Source: Taenia hydatigena (Eukaryota; Platyhelminthes; Cestoda; Cyclophyllidea; Taeniidae). From it: a stretch of 64,000 nt of DNA. Shown piece by piece: positions 13,103-25,712 of the stretch. Location: assembly GCA_036345935.2 (NCBI GenBank), contig JADWOT020000007.1, forward strand, positions 147,391 to 211,390, written 5' to 3'. The position numbers were made by a program, and so were the translations under genes. Every line of letters starts with the position of its first letter. Position 1 is the first letter of the stretch. Under the pieces are notes generated by a model, which was not told the origin of the DNA, did not search any database, and saw only the letters and a list, made by a program, of their open reading frames with translations.

Positions 13103-13650
13103 TGGCATTCATTAGGTCGAGACCATCACATTTGATGTGATCAACGCCGCCCACACTTCAGCTTATCTCTATCGCCAAGTGCCTTAAAACTCTCCCGCTC
13201 ACTGCAACGTTCATCCACATCAAGCTCTTTTGTGCTCATCTTTGGGAGCACAACTATCTCCTCCCTTACCACCATTCGAACCGCCTCGTTATTGTTTGGG
13301 TTGACATCAGCACGCGTTCCACTAGTTGGCTGCCTTGCGTGCTGTAGATCGATGTAAATGTGATTAGCCCTTTCATCTAATGCTGGAAAAGTGCCAGTTA
13401 GTAATTGTAGAGGCGTATATTTTGCGCATAATACAGTGTACTCAACTCATCTTGAATGCACCTCTTCTTTCAAGAGGCAAGGGCACACTTAAACTCCTAT
13501 TTGTAGAAATAGGAACAAAGAAATTAATAAAGATAATCCTTTTCAAAGTTGTAAAAGTAAACCTGCTGTGGCAAGACAGAGATCCAGTTACTTGAGATCT
13601 CTCATGTGCGTATTTTATCTGCCTCAACGTAAAAAGCAAGAAATGTTATT
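13103..13650 (+). repeat. R1 repeat, left arm, 5'-truncated
   Basis: It starts mid-repeat at AATGGCATTCATTAGG. It continues through the CTGCTGTGGCAAGACAG-type tail and mirrors about 28720-29215 in the right arm. Confidence 0.6.
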
Positions 13651-14468
13651 TTATGAATTTATGCATGAACTTAGCTACAAAGGAGTGCCCCATGATTGTC
13701 TCTGAGTCCAGCCGCAAATGGCTGAAGAAACTGATAAAAAGAGGGGCAACGTAGAACATTCAGCAAACCCTTAAATAGCACACGATTGACTAGTAATTTC
13801 GAAGGTGGTAATTGCATAAATGGTGCCCACCTAAGTCCTCAAATCACTCCATAACCTGATCGCACCTACCAGCTTTCCTAATGGTACTACGGTAGTGTGG
13901 ACCACACTTCTACAGAAATTGAGAGTGTGTTCCACCAAGGTGGATATGACTGATGATAATGGATCAGTGACATACCGATTACGCTCTCTCTCCTTTGTGT
14001 GAACGCCTCAATTTCTCCTCTCCAAGCGTTTGACATTGAGCAAAATAAATATATTAATGCGATGACTCCCACCCACGCATTCCTTCACCCACTGAAATAC
14101 CCCAAGTCACATGCCAATTGCACCCGAATGCTAGGTGGCGGGACAAGTAAGTAGGTGTTAGTCTAACTTATGAAAATCATGAGGCTGCCAACATATTCGC
14201 CCATTTCACTGCGAAGGATATAACGCTTTCATAGTCTGTTCCATTCCACCACAAATAAGTGCGTCAAATTCATGCATTTGTTATTCGGAGGTTGACACCA
14301 CGAGATGTTAAATTAATGCTAGTTAAGCAGGAACGAATGGGAAGTGTGGCGTCCGCGGCGCCGTGGATGCCTGCAAGGAGGAAAGAGGTGATAGGAAGCG
14401 CAATTTGTGGGCTATGATATTGGATAATGATGGATGATTGGGACCTTGGCATTGACAGACACGAGGGC
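13651..14468 (-). other. 3' flank of pseudogene B with an orphan intron-II-like block
   Basis: The region at about 13680-13990 resembles antigen-gene intron II in reverse, without FnIII exons. The region at about 14000-14468 is the 3' flank seen after other terminal exons. Both parts are mirrored downstream of gene C at about 27861-28620. No coding region was seen. Confidence 0.45.
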
Positions 14469-16160
14469 TCAAGTGTGGGCTACCGCCATACAGGTAAAAT
14501 AAAAGCCCAAACATTGCGGAAGTTTTGCCAGATCCGCTAGTCGTTACTAGTCCTTCACCCTCATGGCCTGCGTAAACATGACATTCTGCTAATTATGTCA
14601 TGCGAAGCTTGCATGCCAATCTACCTCAAGATACTTAGTAGTGCGTGTCGAGTAACATACTCAAAAAGTTTCTTGTGTAAGGGCGGCAGTCGCTGCCTCC
14701 TCCAGAATTGCACGTAAATAATGCCATTGAGTGTAGCACTTGGAGTATATTTACCCGTACTGGCTTGTCAGCGTCCGGTGTTTTAATTTTTTTCTGAAAT
14801 CAATTTATTTACTACCACCTTCCTTTCACGTCACTGTCACAATGCATATCGAGTTGGGAACAAGTTCGTCAGGAATGACTTCTCCTTTACCGGTGTGCGC
14901 AGAAGTTGACTTTTCAGATGTAAGGTCGGAAGCCAACACTGCCTTCATTTTGATCACCGTATCAATTGTATCGTCCGAGCCTGTAGAATTTCAACTGAGG
15001 CGAGTGGATTGAGGGGTCACGGGACCCTAACGAAAGTGGTTTTGTAGAATGATTCGTCTGCAAATGTTCAATTGACAAGATAAGAAATTGTTAATAGGCA
15101 AAAATGAGCATTCGGTGGTGTCGATTATATGTATTTAGACTGAGGTAACCGAACACCCTCTCACTTACACATACCTAACTAGTGGTCGTTACAAAGATGT
15201 TAGCATAGATGGTGCCTGCAGGAGGCCTCAAATCTTTCGATGCATTGACCACAGCTTATTAGCATTCCTGATGGCAATATTCATACAGGATCGGTGATGG
15301 CAGAAGTGGATCTAGTATTTATGAGCTAGATACAGGGTGGCATATGGGGATGAAGATGACCGAAGTTGGATCAGTGGACATGCAACTTACATCTTTCACA
15401 TTATAAGAGTTAGCAAATTACTCCATGTAAATTGTACGTTATAGAGCAAAGTTAGTTTATGGGTGCCAAGAGCGGGCGTCTAGCGGTGAACTAAAACAAC
15501 GCTTTTGTGTAAGTTAGGCGTTCAATGCTTCCTCTGGCAAATGCCACTAGAAAGTTACATTCAATTTATTATTTTTTAGTGTAAACGTAAGTAATAGCTT
15601 ACCGATGCTTAGCGTTTGAATGTCTTTGCTGAATTCCAGAATTATTGCTCGTTTATGCACTACGGTAGCAGTCACAGTGCATGGAGAGTCGGGAATCAGT
15701 CCATCGAGAGTGACTTCTTCTTCGCTGAGGTACGCAAATGTTGGCGCTTTTGTTTTGGGGTTGGAAGTTAACATTGCCATTAATCTCACTTCTCCATCAA
15801 GCACGCCACTTCATTCTTCCCGATTCCAGCTTGGACGAGTGGGATGTGTTATTGTAGTGGGTGCCCTGATAGCATTGGTCTTTCAACAAATTGGCAACGG
15901 GTTAGTCAGGCGACATGACTACTCATTGGTGCAGATTGCATTTATCTACGAACTGAGAGTATGACGACTTCAGAGTGGGTGGATGCACCAGAATGCAGCT
16001 GTTTATGACTTCCCTAGAAGCAAAAATTTTGATTCAGCAAATGCTCTTGCACGTTCGCTGATAAGGTCGAAATGCAAAAATACGACTTACTGACTGTTAA
16101 TTCCTGTTTCTCAGCCAAAACAAAGACCGCTAACAGAATGAAGCACATGTGGAACGCCAT
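14469..16160 (-). pseudogene. Pseudogene B: two-FnIII antigen-like gene in the left arm
   Basis: Minus-strand exon equivalents are 16160-16091 (signal peptide, MAFHMCFILLAVFVLA, intact with donor), 15865-15603 (FnIII 1), 15057-14770 (FnIII 2) and 14567-14469 (terminal). FnIII 1 has TAA at 15849-15851 and an internal deletion that removes the F-x-W region. FnIII 2 has a one-base deletion near its start, TAG at 15027-15029 replacing the conserved Trp, TGA at 14991-14993 replacing the Trp of the RLSW motif, and a GT-to-AC change at its donor. The terminal exon has a one-base insertion. Exon 1 and the flank upstream are almost identical to gene C although the rest is diverged. The 5' flank is cut at 16317 by the inverted-repeat element. 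Confidence 0.8.
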
Positions 16161-16317
16161 CTTTACACCAGTAATGCTTTACCCCCACAACTCATGGCGT
16201 ATTTGTAAGAATGATGCACACGCTTACCAGCCTACGCGATCTTCTCTTCCTGGCCATCAAGACGACTTATACGCTATGCGGTGTGTTGGTTTACTTAAGT
16301 ACTCCCGCATCCAACTC

Positions 16318-17600
16318 CCCGTTAATCGAGGTGTCAGATGCAAAGCAGTGGCATGCTGAGCCAGCATTAGATGCATTGGTTAGTAATTGACTAATTGATT
16401 ATCAAGACCTAAACTACAGGGATTGGCTGGCCATTTGCCTTTCCAACCTGTCCGTATACCCTTGGGAGATAATCTCGTTCAGGGTCCTCTGGACTCCAAA
16501 CATTTATGCATATAAGGTCAGAGAATGGTTGGATAGCTTGTACAATTTCTAAGCTAGAAATGAAAACGAATGGACCCGTAATTGGCATTCCAAAGGATGG
16601 AAAGACGCTACAGTGATTGGCTCTCCTTTCTGAGTCTATGTGAGTCTCACACCTCTCTTGGCTATGAAATTCACAGGAAGACCATTTCAAGGTGCGGAAA
16701 TTTGACTTCCCAACCTACTATCTGTTTTAAATAGAGCTCTAGGAGTGCAAGTATTCAAGGCTTATCCGTTGCAAGCGGAATTGGTCGCTACCGAGGAGGT
16801 TGTCCTTATGACCTTGCCTATCGTGCTGGACAGCGAAGCCCTACCACACAGCACGCACTCTAAATCAAAAATTCTTTTGCCCAATAAAATCAATCTCCCG
16901 ATGGGGTAAGAACCACACACCAAGGTAAGTTAAGGCATCTCCATTGAAGAGGCACGCACGAGGTGTGCTATCCATGCTCTCCTGCTACAGATGCTTTCAA
17001 GAGTTGGGTTATTTAGTAAGGTCAGGAAAGGTGAAAATTATGCTTAGGAGAAACCTCGTTTAAACAGCTTTGTTGCTGCTAATATGAGACTGTAAGATAG
17101 ACAGATCATGTTCCTGATAATTCTCAACTTGCCTCCTCATTGTCCCCAACGAAGGCAAGCGTTTAATTAATTAATTAATTGAATTGGCTCAAGTTCTGCC
17201 TAGCTTAGAAGTCCCATTATTCTGTTAAGCATTTTAGCACTCAAATATAGGCCAAGCATTAGTTGCCAGAAAAGTCCAACTTCCTGATACATGGGATCGT
17301 TATTCTGCCACCTAAATCGAATAGTCATAAGGAGGTCAGAATAATTACAAACACATGGTTGCATTTATACTGCAGCCGGCGAATAAAGGCGCTGCCAATA
17401 TATTTGGAGCTGCTCAATTTCAGCGGATGAAGAGAGTCACATGATTCAAAAGCATGAGAGCGATATGCGCACAGCCGCATGGCCTTAAACCTTGAACAAG
17501 TTTCACGTGATCATGGTATTCACTTAGTCAATTACTAACCAATGCATCTAATGCTGGCTCAGCATGCCACTGCTTTGCATCTGACACCTCGATTAACGGG
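16318..17600. mobile_element. Element bounded by perfect 77-bp terminal inverted repeats
   Basis: Positions 16318-16394 and 17524-17600 are exact reverse complements over 77 nt, starting CCCGTTAATCGAGGTGTCAG and ending near TAATTGACTAA. The interior is 1.13 kb. It has no transposase-like frame, and part of it (about 16590-16690) resembles R2. No target-site duplication is evident, and the antigen 5' flank interrupted at 16317 does not resume after 17600. It could be a foldback or non-autonomous DNA element, an inverted duplication from a rearrangement, or an assembly artefact. Confidence 0.5.
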
Positions 17601-19090
17601 AGTCTATTTGCCGGACCTGCTCACACTACCACTGAAGACTGCAAATGTGGTAGCGGAACACTCCTGATGCATACTACCCTGAGTGGCGCCGTCATAGAGG
17701 TAACTCTCATAGAACCCCTTTGTCTCTAGAAGCAGGACAAATTAAAAGCTCCAACTTCATCTGAATTTTCCACAATCTGGTGCTGCGAAGGCGACAGTGG
17801 CCACGTGGAGAGATGTTATCAAGTAAACGCATTATAGGGACGCCCTGTCTGGTGCTTTTGGGAATGCATATCTGTCCCAGAAGTGTGAAGTGAACAGTTG
17901 GCGGAGCACAGTATGGAGTTAACCAAATAGGCGTCCATTCGCTATTTCTTATCTCGAGTCAGTTAGCCAGTTAGAGGGCAATTTACGAGGTTTGGAAGAA
18001 GTTCTTGACAGGCTAACTTCAGATGGGTTGATGCATTCATCGGCATTGTCAAGTTGTTTACCAGATCCAGTTCTCGCTGATTTTTTGCACTCGCGGACGC
18101 AGACATTATTTAATTTTGCATTACGGACCATCTGTGAAAACAAAAGCAAGCACTGATCAAAATAGTCTTCCAATGGAGCTTATTTTTGATAAAAATTCAA
18201 CGATTGCTTGTTTAGGGTTCTTTTTTGAATGCTTGCATGCGGCAATTTCCCGACGTCTTTCCTTGTTCTACCTCTGGTTCTATATCCTGTGGTCGGAGAA
18301 ACTGTTTCAAGGACGACATCTGACATTCTTGAGGCCTACAAATAATCGGGATTCAGTTGAGAGAACGGGAAGTCCAGAGTCTGTCTCCATTTACTCCTCT
18401 TCCCTCCCCGCATACCCAGACGGGGGACTGATGGCGCCTCGCCTATCACGAGAAGGGCTGAATCGGTCTACTCGTGAATAAAGCCTTTCAAAAGTGAAGA
18501 GCTGCATACCTTCTTGGTGTAGGTTGCATCCAATTTTCGCTGATCAATTCATTTTGCGACAACGTTGTTTCACGCGCAGCTTGTTTGCATTGAGTAGTGG
18601 ATACATATATGCCGTGTGTCTTGGGCTCTCGACAGAACGTGGTGTTGGTGGCGAACGGAAATGAAACACTGTGACTACTTAATTCTGCAAAGTGAATGGT
18701 CATACACTTACGCGCTGTCAAAGCGATCGAAATCAAGTTCATTGTTGCGTTTATGTCTAAGTCAGTTCTGCTTTAAAGCCCATAGATTAGTGAAACTATT
18801 TATACAGCCAGCGCGACCGTTAAACCAAGATTTTATGACCTGAGTCTGTATTTTGCGTTGACGCTGAAATTCTAAATAAAGGCCTCTGAATTTAGTGCAA
18901 AAAGGACTTAAGTGGTGCGTTTTGTAGGCAGGCAGATTAAAGTCCTCTCAGATAATCTCACGAACAATGTCTTCAAAATTGCAGCGAGAACTTTGAGCGT
19001 TTCAATAGCAAAAGGGAAGGAGCTGTCCGCAACACACTTACTGAGCAACGTCTCGTCAATATTTTAAAGCAATGTCGACGAGGAGCCGGC
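17601..19090. other. Gene-free stretch between the TIR element and the D locus
   Basis: Two overlapping antisense frames (about 17949-18173 minus and 18116-18481 plus, 121 aa) show no domain I recognise. There is no antigen exon. The part at about 18900-19090 has weak similarity to about 7760-7920. I cannot assign any function. Confidence 0.35.
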
Positions 19091-19124
19091 GACAGGAGGA
19101 ATGCGATTATTAGCCCACCTTAAC

Positions 19125-19760
19125 TCATACCACGCCTTGTGATATCCGGTTGAAATGTGATGTACGAGGCATTGCTGAGCTTAAACCAGGCCACTTTAAA
19201 TAAATTGTATTGGTGTTGTGGATGCGCCTCAACACTCCCTCCTCTTGTGTTAGCAAGATGAAAGGAGTAAAACACAGCATCCTATTAGGCATGCAGGTTC
19301 TTTGTCTACTTGCTCTGTTCGTCCCTACGCCCAATCTTGTCATGATGTGCAGGTGTGCGGCTTCAGTTGCAAATGTCCAAAGAAATTTGACAACAGAAGG
19401 GCAACATTGAATACCCAACAGCTCTTAATTGATCGACGCTTGACTGGCGAGTTTTGTCGCCCATCATCTTGATCGCATCTTATCAGCATTCTCAATGACA
19501 ACTCAGCATTGAGAGCCATATTTCTACAGAACTGGAGAGTGTGCACACGGAGATGAAGACGAATGATAAGGAATAGGTGGACATATCGACTGCAACCTTC
19601 TTATCGCATAAAATTACATGAGTGCTATTCTTCGAATGTGAGTCACGGAGCAAGATGAAGATAATACTGAGTTGGCTCTCATCTACTCATTCCTTCCTCT
19701 ACTGAAATAACGTAAATTTCATGTTTGCTGTACACTAAAGTTGGGCAGCAAGCTTAGCGA
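19125..19760 (-). repeat. Orphan intron-II-like block downstream of gene D
   Basis: On the minus strand this matches intron II of genes A and C, including the AGCAAGTAGACAAAGAACCT region near 19300. No FnIII exons are present next to it. It suggests that the segment downstream of D came from a two-FnIII ancestor that lost its domains. Confidence 0.5.
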
Positions 19761-20104
19761 GTAGGTGCTAGCCTACCTTGCAAAGAGAATGAGGCTGGTA
19801 GCGCGTTCGCCTAATTTATATTTAACAATTGCACCCAACACTACCGCAAAGGAGAGAACGCCTTCCCAGTCTGTTCCATTCAATCACAATTAAATGTGCC
19901 AAATTCGTGCATGAGTCATTTAGGTGCTGTTCATAATGGGATGCCAAATTAATGTTAATTATCAGCAATAAATAGAAGGTGGGACATTTCTGATACAATA
20001 GATGCCTGCAGGGTAGAAAGATGAGGTGGGGAGCTGAAGTTATGGGTGGTGGCATTGGATGAAGATGGATGATTAGAAAATTGACATTGACCGACTTTGG
20101 GCGT

Positions 20105-21002
20105 TCAAGCAAGGACTGCACCCATACAAGTGAAGAGGAGTCCAGCGATTGCGGAGGTTATACCACATCCACTAGTCGTTACCACACGTCCTTCCTCATG
20201 GCCTGCATCAACAGGATATTCTAGTAGGCATGCCGCACAAAGCCTGCTCATCTCTCAAGCATGAATAATTTAGTAATGATTGCTAAAATTAGGTGTCCAG
20301 TGGTAAACTCAAATACTACTGCAGTGTAAGAAAGACAGTCGATGCTTTCCGTGGTAAATGTCAAAGAATGGTATAATTGTATGTAGCTTTTAGAGCATAA
20401 TCATCTCTACTAGCTCACCAGTGGCCAGTGTTGTAATGTTTTTAGTGAAATTGAAATGTTTCTCTCCACCTGCTATCCCCGTCACGGTCAAGATATATGA
20501 TGAGTTGGGCATCAGTCCGTCAAGTGTGACTTCCCATCTACCAAAGGGCGCAGAAGTGGACTTTTCGGTTTTGAGGTCAGAAGCCAGCACTGCCCTCAGT
20601 TCAATCACCGCATCGTTTGGTGCTTCCTGATTTAGCCGCTCCCAACTTAGGCGGATGGAGTAAGGAGTGAGAGGACCCCAATGGAAGTGATCTTGTAGTG
20701 ACTTCTCTTTCGGAACTGTCCATTTCACAAGATGAGAAAAGCGTTAGTCAGCCAAAATGGATACTCAGTGGTGTCGATTGTATTTACTCAAGACGTGAGT
20801 GTATAACTGGTTCAAAATGAGTGAATTCGCTACAAGACAACTGCTTGCAAACTGCTTTGAAGCAAAGGTTATCATTCAACGAGTGCTTTTGCACCCATAT
20901 CGAATCGATACAAACGCAATAATACGACTTACAATGTGTTGCTTTGTGATCCTGAGCCAAAACAAAAGCTACCAAAAGAATGACACACAAGGAAATCGCC
21001 AT
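20105..21002 (-). CDS. Gene D: single-FnIII oncosphere-antigen-like protein (EG95/TSOL18-like), three exons
   Basis: Minus-strand exons are 21002-20933, 20715-20419 and 20202-20105 (70, 297 and 98 nt), with GTAAGT and GTGAGC donors, AG acceptors and phase-1 junctions. The 465-nt frame encodes 154 aa without internal stops. Residues 1-16 are a signal peptide (MAISLCVILLVAFVLA). Residues about 24-123 form one FnIII domain with FHWGP, YSIRLSWE and LDGLMPNSSYILTVT. Residues 124-154 are a TTSGCG linker and a hydrophobic tail, consistent with a GPI or membrane anchor. NxS/T sites occur at NSS, NFT and NIT. Length and layout match the one-FnIII taeniid oncosphere antigens, which are close to 150 aa. 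An in-frame ATG ten codons upstream is less likely to be the start, because the signal peptide begins at the chosen Met. Confidence 0.82.
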
Positions 21003-21180
21003 ATTCAGCCCACCAATGTCTTGCGCTTGCAAGACATGGCGTGTTTATAAGAAGGCTGCACAGGCATATCAGCCTATGGGCTCTCCTCGCCTTGACCTAC
21101 AACACGACGCCTACGCGATGCAGTGTCTTGGGTTGCGTGAGTCCTCCCACATCCAAACCCGCGCTTGTTATCATAGAGAC
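21003..21180 (-). promoter_or_regulatory. Putative core promoter of gene D
   Basis: A consensus TATAAA lies at 21044-21049 on the minus strand, about 42 nt before the ATG. The conserved GGATGTGGGAG block lies at about 21150-21160. The same spacing is kept upstream of A and P (and as weaker matches at C and E), which supports a functional core promoter with a very short leader. No experimental evidence is available. Confidence 0.45.
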
Positions 21181-21719
21181 GAACGCCAACCAAGTTGGAA
21201 AAAAAAATACAGTGGTGGCTTTTGCCACGCATTGACCTTTGGGCAAATTGTGCGAGATCCATTGTGATTGTCATAGACATTTGTGCATTGGCAATATCTT
21301 GGAAGTATTCTTGTGCCATTTCTTAACTCACTAACACCGAGTGTAGGATGTGACTGCTGTTGTGGCCTCGCTATCCCGTTCTGTGAGGCTTTCTCATTGA
21401 GCGTAAGCAAAGTATGTGATTTTGATCAGAGGCAGCAGACACTGGATTGAACCAACCAAAAATTCTACCCTAAATCCAGTCGTAGCACTTATTTTCAGAT
21501 GGTCTACTTTGCAATGGATTGAGTGCTGGTGACTCTGCTCTGTTTCACGATGGTGGAGAAGGCCAAGACGTTACTCAATTTGACAAGTCGAGAGAGCACG
21601 ACTGTAAGTGAAAGGAAAAGAGTGACATTGTACATGGACAAATATCCCATCCGTCTGGTGCTACCGTTACCTTTCTCTCACTTGCATATCACCAACGGAA
21701 GATAAAGCAATGTTGAATT

Positions 21720-22130
21720 ACACAACAGAAATGGCGTAGTGTCTAAAACGCCACTGTCAGTACACAACACGTAAAATTCAGCTAAGCCTACCGTAATTCC
21801 ATCTCTCCTCGTTAGCCAACACAAGTCTAGTGAATTACATTGCACTTAAGTCACATTTTGCGTATGCTTTGCTCAATCTGTTTGCCGTGGTAATTTATGC
21901 GAGACGAAGCAAGTGGTGCCACGTAGACATTGACGAAAACGAGACCATCAAATTTGGTGTTATCAACACCGCTTACGCTCCATCTAGTCTCCATTGTCAG
22001 GTCTTTTAACACTCTCCTTCTTTATCGCGACTCATTACCTTTGGCCGCAGACTGGTAATGTATTCCACTGGTTGTTTGCCTTCTACATTGTAGACTAGTC
22101 CGACACCGATAAAACCTTTCATTAGGCTTT
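21720..22130 (+). repeat. R1 repeat copy upstream of gene D
   Basis: This copy follows sequence at about 21480-21700 that matches about 46110-46300 upstream of pseudogene E. The D and E loci therefore share more than their gene bodies. Confidence 0.5.
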
Positions 22131-22329
22131 GGAAAGCGCATGTTTATACATACGGGATCGGATCTATCCACTCGTAAAAACAATGTATGCAATTTTAGAA
22201 CTAGAGACCAATTACACAGTGTTCTCACATACAGGAAAAGAGGAGGTTAAGGCATACCATCCACGCTGTTTTACAAGTGTTTACGTGTAACCGCTGGCAA
22301 AAGCAGTGCATGTGGCTCAACTTGGTCTT

Positions 22330-23010
22330 CTCCCTTCTTGCATAAGGAGGATATCGTGTACATGAGAGATAGTATTTCAAGCATAGCATTGATGATGACA
22401 TCGTTGTAATGTGTATCAAAGTGGTGGAGATGGAGTGCTCCTATACTTTCCTGCTTGCGCTGTTTTGCGGGTAAAGCATACGCCTCCGTCATTAATAACA
22501 TGTGCTATTCTAATATTTGAAAGTTAGGTGGGAGTCAGCTTGGTCTACATCACACAAGGCAACCAACTGGTGGGATGCATCGCCAATTTGCTATCAAATA
22601 ATAATGAGGTGGTTTGAATGGTGACAAATAAGGAGGTAGAGATGCTCACAACGTTGAGTATAAAAGGGTTCAAGGTGGGTGAGAGTTAAGGTGAGTGGGG
22701 GGATTTTAAGCATTAGGCGATGGAGACAAGACGGAGCGTGGGTGGCGTTGATCACATCAAATGCGATGGTCAAGCTTTAGTGAATGCCTGAGTGGCAACA
22801 CGTGCTTGACCTCCTCTGGATTACCATGGCAGACGGATCTTAACATGCATGCGCATACTCTGGTCTTAGAGTGGCTTGATCCACTGGACTTCTGCTGCGG
22901 AAAGAAGAGAAGAAGCAGTGCGGCAGGTTATATTGATTTGCCAAGTGCTTTATCCTTACAGTAATGCTTTCATGAGGACAGCATTTCTGTTGGTGTTGCT
23001 AAAGAAGAAA
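22330..23010 (-). repeat. R1 repeat copy, reverse
   Basis: It is a long reverse copy, including a tail block (about 22360-22470) also found at about 24160-24240. It is followed by a forward R1 copy, making a divergent pair. Confidence 0.6.
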
Positions 23011-23194
23011 AAGAGCATCCTGCTTGGGAAACCATAAAAGAGTAGGAGACATGGTCCTGTTGACTGATGGATTTTGCTTTAATGGTTTCAGACTGGCATC
23101 CAGCTGCTCGCAAGGAAATGAAATATGATGCAGCCACCATCACCTCATATTCATATTCAAATCATAAATTCTCAAGGACATTGGTCACCGTCTA

Positions 23195-23770
23195 CAACAG
23201 CGACCACCTCCTTTGCAGGACCACATTCCTCCCACCATCAGGTTGCAACACGTGGCACTTCAGCATAACGTGCCGCAATTCTCTGCCACTTCTTTCGCTA
23301 AAACAAGTCCAGTGGACCACTTGCAAATGAGCCTCATTTTGCGCATGCAAGTTCCGATCCACCTGCCATAGTAGTTCAGAGAAGGTCAAGCAAGTGTTGC
23401 CACGTTGGCACTCATTAAAACGAGACCATCACATTTAGTGTGATCAACGCCGCCCACACTCCATCTCGTCTCGATTGCCAAGTCCCTCAAAACCCCTCCA
23501 CTCACCACAACGCTCACCCACATCTAGTCTTTCTGTGCTCATCTCTAAAAGCATAACCACCTCCATCTTAATTACCATTCCAACCACCCTAATGTTATTT
23601 GGTCTGGCACAGGAGATGCATTCCACTGGTTGGCTGCCTTTTGTGCTGCAAGTCGACCCGATTCATAATAATCCTTCCAATAAACGTTGAAAATGCCAGT
23701 TAGTAATTTTGGATGTGCTTATTTTACACATAAAACAGTGTATACAGATCGCCTTGACCTCCTCTTCTCC
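23195..23770 (+). repeat. R1 repeat copy, forward
   Basis: This is one of the most complete copies. It contains GTGATCAACGCCGCCCACAC and the TGCATTCCACTGGTTGGCTG block. It lies in the spacer between the inverted arms. Confidence 0.65.
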
Positions 23771-24119
23771 TGCATGCGAGAATGCCGTGTAGATTCGTGA
23801 TAAAATTCACAATAGCGATGCTCATGCTGATAATAAATTGGATTCCATAAAAGTAGCACCCGTCCTCCTCTCATTTATAATTGTTTTCATCCAAACAGTG
23901 AAAGCCAGACCGATCCACTTAATCCTTCAACAAGTGCCTCCTCTGAAACATTATGCATTTCGAATGACATCATGGCCTGCGTGATTCCTTATTCTCATAG
24001 ATGCATTTTAATAAACATTGTGAAAATTACTTGCTACGGGACCAAATTGCAGAGGTTTCAAGGATTCATGGACATCTGAATTTCTGACGTGGCTTAAGGG
24101 TTTAAATGAAAGGGAATGC

Positions 24120-24640
24120 ACTTCATCCCGTAAATACAAATAGTAGCCTTGAGAGAAAGGACCCAGTGAGGATGATGATGTCGTCATAATGTGAACCACT
24201 GCGGTGGAGACGTAGTGCTCTTATACTTCTCTGCATGCATTGTTTACAGGTAAACTATGCGTCTTCGCTATTGCTAACATCTGCTTTTCCAGCATTTAAC
24301 GAAGGTAATTTGGCCTACAGTGCACATGGCAACGAAATTGCGAAAGGCATCGTCGGTGTGCCACCAAATAATAGCTGGGCAGTTTGAATAGTGACAAAGA
24401 AGGAGATGGTGATGCTCTCAAGGTTGAGCATAAGAGAAACGCGGTGAGTGATTGTTGGAGGGAGTGGGAGTATTTGAAAATATCTGGCTGGAGTGACGAG
24501 ATAGTGTGTGGGTGGCGTTGCTCACACCTAGTGTGGTGATCGCGTTTTAATGAATGCCAGCGTGGCGACACGTGTGTAAAATGTGGTCTAATTGTAATGC
24601 AGCCCATTAGACTTGTGTTGCTAAAAGATGAGAAATGAAA
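24120..24640 (-). repeat. R1 repeat copy, reverse
   Basis: It is a direct duplicate of 22330-22960, including the adjoining tail block. Its GATCGCGTTTTAATGAATGC segment aligns with the other reverse copies. Confidence 0.6.
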
Positions 24641-25320
24641 TTACTGCAGGTCATGCTGAATTACCTCGTGATGCATTCTGTTGGCGATTTGCATGGCGAA
24701 GAGGAGAATATCGCGCCTCTGACATGCACATCCTTGCAATATCGACGTGTTAATCCGAAAGCCGTCTTTGCTTCCCTACCCATCACAAAATGAGACAGGG
24801 TTGCTCTAATCAAGAATTCTAAGGTAAACATTCGAATTATTAATACTGCGACTGAATGAGGGCTTGTACTTGTGGTAGATTTAGCCCATTGTTTGTCTGA
24901 CCGGAAATTGCTCCATGCAATGCGTCGCACAGATTCCACTTCTGAAATCAGTTTGCTACACCCATTATATTAGCCCTATGTGGACAGTTGTGCACGGCTG
25001 CGAAGCTTGTTGATGCATGCACCGTAGAACAACAAGGTCTACTGGCAGCTAAGTTGACAAAATCTGTGCTACTTACAGCGGACATGCATGCCTGCCATCA
25101 TTGTGCACCAGCGAGCTATCTTCTCGATTCCACAAATGACATTCACACTCGCTGTTGATCTTAGCACTAAATTAATGCCAATTTTGGTAATAGCGAAGTT
25201 CGGCCCTACCAAGGGTGTATGCATTAGCATACGTGGATAATACCTGGCCCTCTTACGCATTCAAACGATGATTTTCACTCAACCTTTCATTAAAACCACG
25301 TTTTCATCTTGCGCTCAATA
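24641..25320. other. Gene-free stretch before gene C
   Basis: No antigen exon or recognisable domain was seen. Short frames on the minus strand (about 24661-24939) resemble nothing I know. Confidence 0.3.
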
Positions 25321-25550
25321 GAAAGTTCTTAAAGAACGAGGCAACGAAGCCATAACTGTTGCTACATCCTCCACTCGGTGGTGGTTAGTTCACACAAAGT
25401 GCAAAATACTTCTGAAATGTTGTGGGTTCACAAATGCTCTCCATCCTTGCAATAGCTTTCGCCTAATTAACTCAAAGGACAATGCAAAACGTGAGTCTTC
25501 ACTGCATGCTAATCGCTAGTCTGATTGGTGTCCACCTCCGTGGTGAGAAG

Positions 25551-25712
25551 CGTGGGAGTTGGATGTGGGAGTACTTAAGTAAACCAACACACCGCATAGC
25601 GTATAAGTCGTCTTGATGGCCAGGAAGAGAAGATCGCGTAGGCTGGTGGGCGTGTGCATCATTCTTACAAATACGCCATGAGTTGTGGAGGTAAAGCATT
25701 ACTGGTGTAAAG
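25551..25712 (+). promoter_or_regulatory. Putative promoter block of gene C
   Basis: The GAGTTGGATGTGGGAG block is at about 25553-25568, and a weakened TATA-like CTTACAAAT is about 43 nt before the ATG. The block is nearly identical (about four differences in 250 nt) to the flank of pseudogene B, although both genes are broken. Confidence 0.35.

Noticed and set aside
14740..15012. Plus-strand 90-codon frame
   Set aside because: It is the antisense shadow of the second FnIII exon of pseudogene B.
16072..16359. 95-codon plus-strand frame with a near-identical partner at 25499-25801 on the minus strand
   Set aside because: Both lie antisense to the signal-peptide exon and 5' flank of pseudogenes B and C. 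The conservation comes from the duplicated antigen gene.
17160..17182. Short TTAA repeat run
   Set aside because: It is a simple microsatellite of about 20 bases with no sign of function.
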